A program made the position numbers and the translations under genes. The notes below the pieces were generated by a model. It was not told where the DNA came from, ran no database searches, and was given only the letters and a program-made list of their open reading frames with translations. DNA of 64,000 nucleotides from Zingiber officinale (lineage: Eukaryota > Streptophyta > Magnoliopsida > Zingiberales > Zingiberaceae), in the NCBI RefSeq assembly GCF_018446385.1, contig NC_056001.1:11898672-11962671 (forward strand), written 5' to 3'. The stretch's first letter is position 1, and each line of letters begins with the position of its first letter. Shown here piece by piece: positions 59,452 to 64,000 of the stretch.

Positions 59452-60310
59452 AGACCCTCCTTTTTATACGACTCTACCTACCTATTGAGCCTGCATGCTG
59501 CCAAAGAATGTTGGGTGTCAGGGTGTGTCGAATGAGGAAGGATGCCCCACAGCTTCCCATTGGTAGGAGGAAGGTTCCACTCTTAGTGTGTGGCAGAACA
59601 CTGGAATATTCCCTGACTCACGGTAGTTATTCTCTGACAGGAGGCTACGATTCTTTGACACTGTTGTTGATTAGTGTCATTGGTCTTGCCTAGGTTCAAC
59701 TGTAGGCAGTTTGAGATGATTGCTCAAATGTGGTGCAAGGACCGGGCATTGATCGAGATGAAGAGAATGAGCTATGTAGAATCGATCGGGAATCATCTGA
59801 GACTGTGATCGAGGACTAAACATGCATGACTTGACCAGGGTAGAGCTAGTTGGAGATTGTCTGATATAGGTGGCAGGGTCATATGTAGAGACTGAGCTTG
59901 GATAACCGGAGCAGTAGGTAATCGGCCGGGAACTAGTTAAAACCCTGGCCTAGGACTCAACCCTGAGGACCCGACCTGTCTATGACTGACTAGGAATTAC
60001 GGAGGGTGAAGCGGGGAAGCTGAACCGCCACCTCCCCTTGACTGTTGACTGTTACATCCTCTTGACTATTGACTTTTTGGCATTATCGGGTCTCCTATTT
60101 ATGCACCGTATCAGCAGTCTCTATCCGGCTTTGCCTTGAGATCTTGTACCACTCCATGCGGAGAGATCCTCGGTGATCGATTCATTCATGTGTGTCAAAA
60201 TAAACAAGCCTATAAGCACACATACTTGGAGTCATTCCAGCCTCTATCGCAAGTTTAACGCCCCTGCTTCCTGTCATTCTACCACCCTTGCAAGTTGCAA
60301 ACTCTGGATC
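59452..60310. repeat. Gypsy-type LTR remnant B
   Basis: A second copy of the repeat seen at 44480-47381, here without the solo Copia LTR, continuing beyond where copy A is cut (after 'gagct' near 59848). Further on it has an LTR-like promoter look ('ctatttatgcaccg' near 60092). The boundaries and the element type are uncertain; the short frame at 59508-59693 is not a gene. Confidence 0.5.
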
Positions 60311-60415
60311 AACAATCAGACTTGACCATAAACCTTGTTAATCCTAGAAAAATCTAGTTCTTTGGATGCATCCTTCCTTACAAATCCTAGCATGTTCCTC
60401 AAAATTAAGGTTTTC

Positions 60416-62474
60416 AGTGCCATACCTATATTCGATGGGGCCTAAAATGAATAATAAAAAGTGGGTTCTTTTGTTACGATAAATAGCTATAAAATTTAAT
60501 TTGCAAATAACAAATATACTAAATACATAAATAAATCAGAAACAATATATTATATTAATAAAAAATTAATTTATATTTGAAATAATTACATAAACACTAC
60601 TAGTCTAGATATTTTAGAGGTAAAAATATTTATCAAATCTATATAATTCAATTGTCAGAATATTTCTTTTTCAATAGACAACATTATTAGTCCATTTAGT
60701 CTATCTTATAACATTATTGATCAAAGATAATTCTTGATTAACTTTAATTTCAAGAAGCTTCTTTCTCTCGATGCAATTGTTACTGATATGGTTAACAAAA
60801 TCTTGTAGACAATGTAAGTATATATTTAATAATAAACCATTCAGTTTGGCACTTTTGCCAGACATTATAAAGTATCAATTGTTTTTTTTCATTTGTTAAA
60901 TAGTCTTTCATGACCATCAACTAAAAACAACTTATCATCATTAATTTCTGAACGTCCTTCGTGGCTTAAAAATTATTGAAACTTCATACAAGACTTAATC
61001 AAGCTAGTTAAAGGCTCGCTCTTTAACTTCTCTAAGTTCAATACAAGCCCATAAATTTGTTAATATTGTTTAAATTATTCAAACTAAACTTGAAAAGAAG
61101 ATTGAGTTTAATCAATTATAAATAATAAGTATTCAACTCTAAAAGATTCTTCACCTGATTGTGTCACATCATCATTGCTACTTTTATCAAAAAAAAAATT
61201 CTTCGAATGATGCATTTTTCTTGAAATTTAGGTTCAATCCCCATTTTACTTGCTATTTGTATAGCTCCATTCATGGCACTAGCAAACCCCTCTTCTCTAA
61301 ACTCATCAAGAAATTGATCAAGTTTTTGTAAGAGGTTGATCGCAATATTAATATATCTTCAGATTGAATAAACTTACTTACTATATTGATTGCTCATAAC
61401 AGGTTATACCATATTACCATTCCAAGCAAGAAACTCAAAACTCTCAAGATCATATAATGCTACGGTCTCAACATCATTCTTTGTTTTAGAATCTTCAGTA
61501 ACTTTTGTCAAGTCAAATAAAATATCTCTTATAAGTACAATTTGCTCTTTTATGACTTACATTTCAACATGACTTTCCCAACAAGTATGTAACAATGATT
61601 TAATGGTCAAACCAGACACCTTAATTATCTTTAAAATTTTAATTTACATCTTTTTGTAGAGGAAGAAAACAATGTGTAGATGCATTACACCACTCCAAAG
61701 AAGAACTTGGCTTTAGGATCACACTCCACCATATCAATAAAGGCCAAATTAAGACTATGACAACCATAAGGTGTGTAAAACTCTAAATTTTATTTCAGGC
61801 AATCTTTTGTTTCACCTTTGTGCCTTTCACTCATATTAGACTTGTTGTCGTACCTTTGTACTCTTATGTCATTAATGTCAAGTCCAACTCTAGTTAACGC
61901 ATTCAGAAGTTCACTTGATAACCCAAGACCTAATGTGTCATCCACCTTCAAAAACTCAACCCAATATTCTTCTACTTTTGGTGTGTCTGTCGAATCATCC
62001 AAATATCATAGCACTAGAGACATTTGTTTTTGATGACTCGCATCCTGAGTACAATCAAGTGTTATTGAAAAATATTTTTGCATGTTTAACTCTTGCAATG
62101 ATTGTCCTTTTCACTTCATCTGCCCAAGTCTCTATCAATTCATTCTGAATTTTAGGACCAAAATATGTATACTGAGATTCCCTTGCTTCACAACTTTGAA
62201 CATGGTCCTCCATCACTAGATCAAACTCAGCAACCATTTCTATCATTTGCAAATATAGCTATTATTCTAAACATAAAGTTTCTCATCATCTCCTCGAAAG
62301 GCCAAAGTATTTTTGGTAAGTGTTTTCATAATGGAGATTATTTTTGTTAACATTTGCTTCCAATGATACATTCCTTTGTTGATTTGAAGTTGCGTATTGT
62401 AATCAATTGTTTGAATTTTTTTTTCAACCACTTTTTTAATTCAACCCAAGTAATCGTGCAATCCATATGATCTC
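60416..62474 (-). pseudogene. Decayed hAT transposase (DUF4371-type)
   Basis: Minus-strand pieces match the same family as the gene at 16444-18848: 'VEEYWVEFLKVDDTLGLG' and 'QRYDNKSNMSERHKG' (about 61970-61800), 'YFGPKIQNELIETWADEVKR' (62160-62100) and 'CTITWVELKKWL' (about 62460-62410). Numerous stops and frameshifts; no long frame survives. The N-terminal zinc finger part is absent because a Copia LTR begins at 62475. A possible decayed end 'cagtgcca' lies near 60416, but no target duplication was found. Confidence 0.75.
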
Positions 62475-64000
62475 TGTTGGTTGGTCCTAGAAGGATCGTA
62501 CCGGTTCTACTGTACAAAAATTTTGTACAAGTGTTGAACCTTTTCCTAAACAACCTATTGTGTTCTTTAGAAGTTAAATTAGGAATCTCAAATGGAACTT
62601 AACATTATTGATTCCAAATTTAACTTATTTGTTCTTAATGGTTTAGACTTGGATTGCACGCGAAACTTAACACTATTGATCCAAATCAACCTATGTTATA
62701 AATTCAATTAAATATTAATTTCTAAAATTGGCTTCCAAGATTGCATGGCAAGGCACATGGCCTTCTTGGGTATGAGAGCATCCACCACCGCCTAGACAAA
62801 GCCTTTTAAGGAAAGCTAATATTTAATTTCCTTATATAACTCTAGGTTTAACCAAAAAGAACAATCGAATCACAAATTTGAAAAATAAAACAAAAGAAAC
62901 ACAAATTCGAAACAAATCCAAAAACTCTAGAATCATATGCCTCTTGTGTTTGGTATTTCCAAAAATAACTATACAAAGAAAACTAGTATGATGCGAAAAA
63001 TAATTACTAGTTATACCTTTCTTTGTAAGCAAATAACCTCTTGATCTTCTACCGTATTCCTCTTCTAATCTTGGACGTTGTGTGGGCAACGATCTTCCGA
63101 GATGAGAACCACCCAAGCCCTTCTTCTCCAAGCAAGTTTCGGCCACCACAAAAAACTCCAAGAGATGTGAGGTTCGGCCACCACCACCAAGCTCCAAGGG
63201 ATGCTAGAAACAAAGTCTCCTTTCTCTCCTTCTTCTCCTAGCTAGAACCGGCCACCATGGACTCATCTTGTGTTGATGCCGCCGGCCACAAAGGAGGAAG
63301 AGAAGAGAAGGAGAAGAGGCTCTAGGGCCGACCACCACCAAGGAAGAGAGCTAGGGAGGAAAAATAGAATAGAGTTTTTCTCATGAAGGCACCTCTACCC
63401 CCTCTTTTATAATCTTTGGTCTTTGCAAATAAGGAAATTTAAATAAAAACTTCCTTAATTCTTTTGCCATGAAAAGGAAAATTTATTTAATTAAAAATAA
63501 TTTCCTCTTCTCAATTGTAATGGCCGGCCACCTCTAATTTTTCATCAAGGAAAGTTTTTATTCACAAGAATTAAAACTTCCTAATTTGTTTCCAGAAATT
63601 TTTAATAAAAATTTCTCTAATAATTTTTCACTTCAAGGTGGGTTGTAAAAGGAAATTTTATAAATTAAAATCTTTCTTTTAAACATGTGGATGATTTCCA
63701 AAAAAGAAAGTTATCTCTAAAAAATTAAAATCTCCTTTCAATCTACAAATAAGGAAAGATATCAAATCTTTTCTTAATCTTTTGTAGAAACTTATAAAAG
63801 GAAATATTTAATTTTTAAACTCTCTTTTAAATCGTGAACATGGTTAAAAAGGAAAGTTTTCTCAAAATTAAAATCTACCTTTCAATCTACAAATAAGGAA
63901 ATATTTCAAATCTTTTCTTAATCTTTTGTAGAAAGCTATAAAAGGAAAGATTTAAATTTTAAACTCTCTTTTAAAAAACATGGAATCCACATAAGAAAAT
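62475..64000 (-). repeat. Copia LTR running off the window end
   Basis: Starts TGTTGGTTGGTCCTAG and carries the palindrome GTACAAAAATTTTGTAC (62512-62528). It follows the same order as the LTR at 44658: expected words 'cttcttgggta' and 'gcatccaccaccgc', a 'ggccggcca' patch, and alternating AT-rich 'aaggaaa' blocks. On its own strand this is the LTR 3' part. It continues past 64000. Confidence 0.8.

Overview
This is a 64 kb stretch of a plant (flowering plant) nuclear genome. Split genes with GT-AG introns, long nested LTR retrotransposons, hAT, CACTA and Harbinger-type DNA transposons and tRNA-derived SINEs all point that way. The species cannot be named from the sequence. Only two cellular genes are well supported, both on the minus strand and next to each other: a PP1-type serine/threonine phosphatase catalytic subunit (32225-33576, 3 exons, 307 aa) and an SQD2-like sulfoquinovosyl transferase (34155-42701, 11 exons, 437 aa). 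Every splice junction I placed in these two genes keeps the reading frame, so both look intact. One further short candidate exon lies at 31046-31157.

Layout. 1-3.7 kb: the 3' end of a SIRE-like Copia element (LTR 548-1427) that has landed in an older Copia element (RNase H remnant 1428-1960, LTR from 2528). 3.7-5.9 kb: AT-rich DNA with a SINE-like unit split by a small hAT element, and a long foldback MITE. 5970-21000: a three-level nest. A Tourist/Harbinger-like MITE holds a 14-kb hAT element (6009-20158, 8-bp target duplication ATCTTGGT), which holds a full-length Copia element (6571-16398). 21.0-22.2 kb: two copies of an LTR-like repeat, one carrying a cluster of alternating inverted and direct repeats. 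22463-30195: a CACTA (En/Spm) transposon with target duplication CCT and both TNPA- and TNPD-type gene remnants, interrupted by a solo SIRE-like LTR. 30.2-30.8 kb: a minisatellite. 31-42.7 kb: the gene island; the third intron of the SQD2-like gene holds a solo LTR containing an Au-like SINE, and a hAT deletion derivative containing a foldback MITE. 44-64 kb: nested LTR elements, with a Tekay/Del-type Gypsy element (47431-57464, target duplication ACCTC) at the centre, solo LTRs around it, a decayed hAT transposase gene (about 60.4-62.5 kb) and a Copia LTR running off the window end.

The two host genes show no sign of working together beyond sharing a strand and a short (578 bp) intergenic space. 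I found no undescribed enzymatic or defence system. The most unusual signals are structural: a Copia element whose two flanks carry the same roughly 230-bp piece of its hAT host and different 5-bp flanks; a similar overlap of host sequence around an outer Gypsy LTR; a tandem/inverted repeat cluster able to form long hairpins; and dense GATCGATC palindromes in the LTRs of the Gypsy element.
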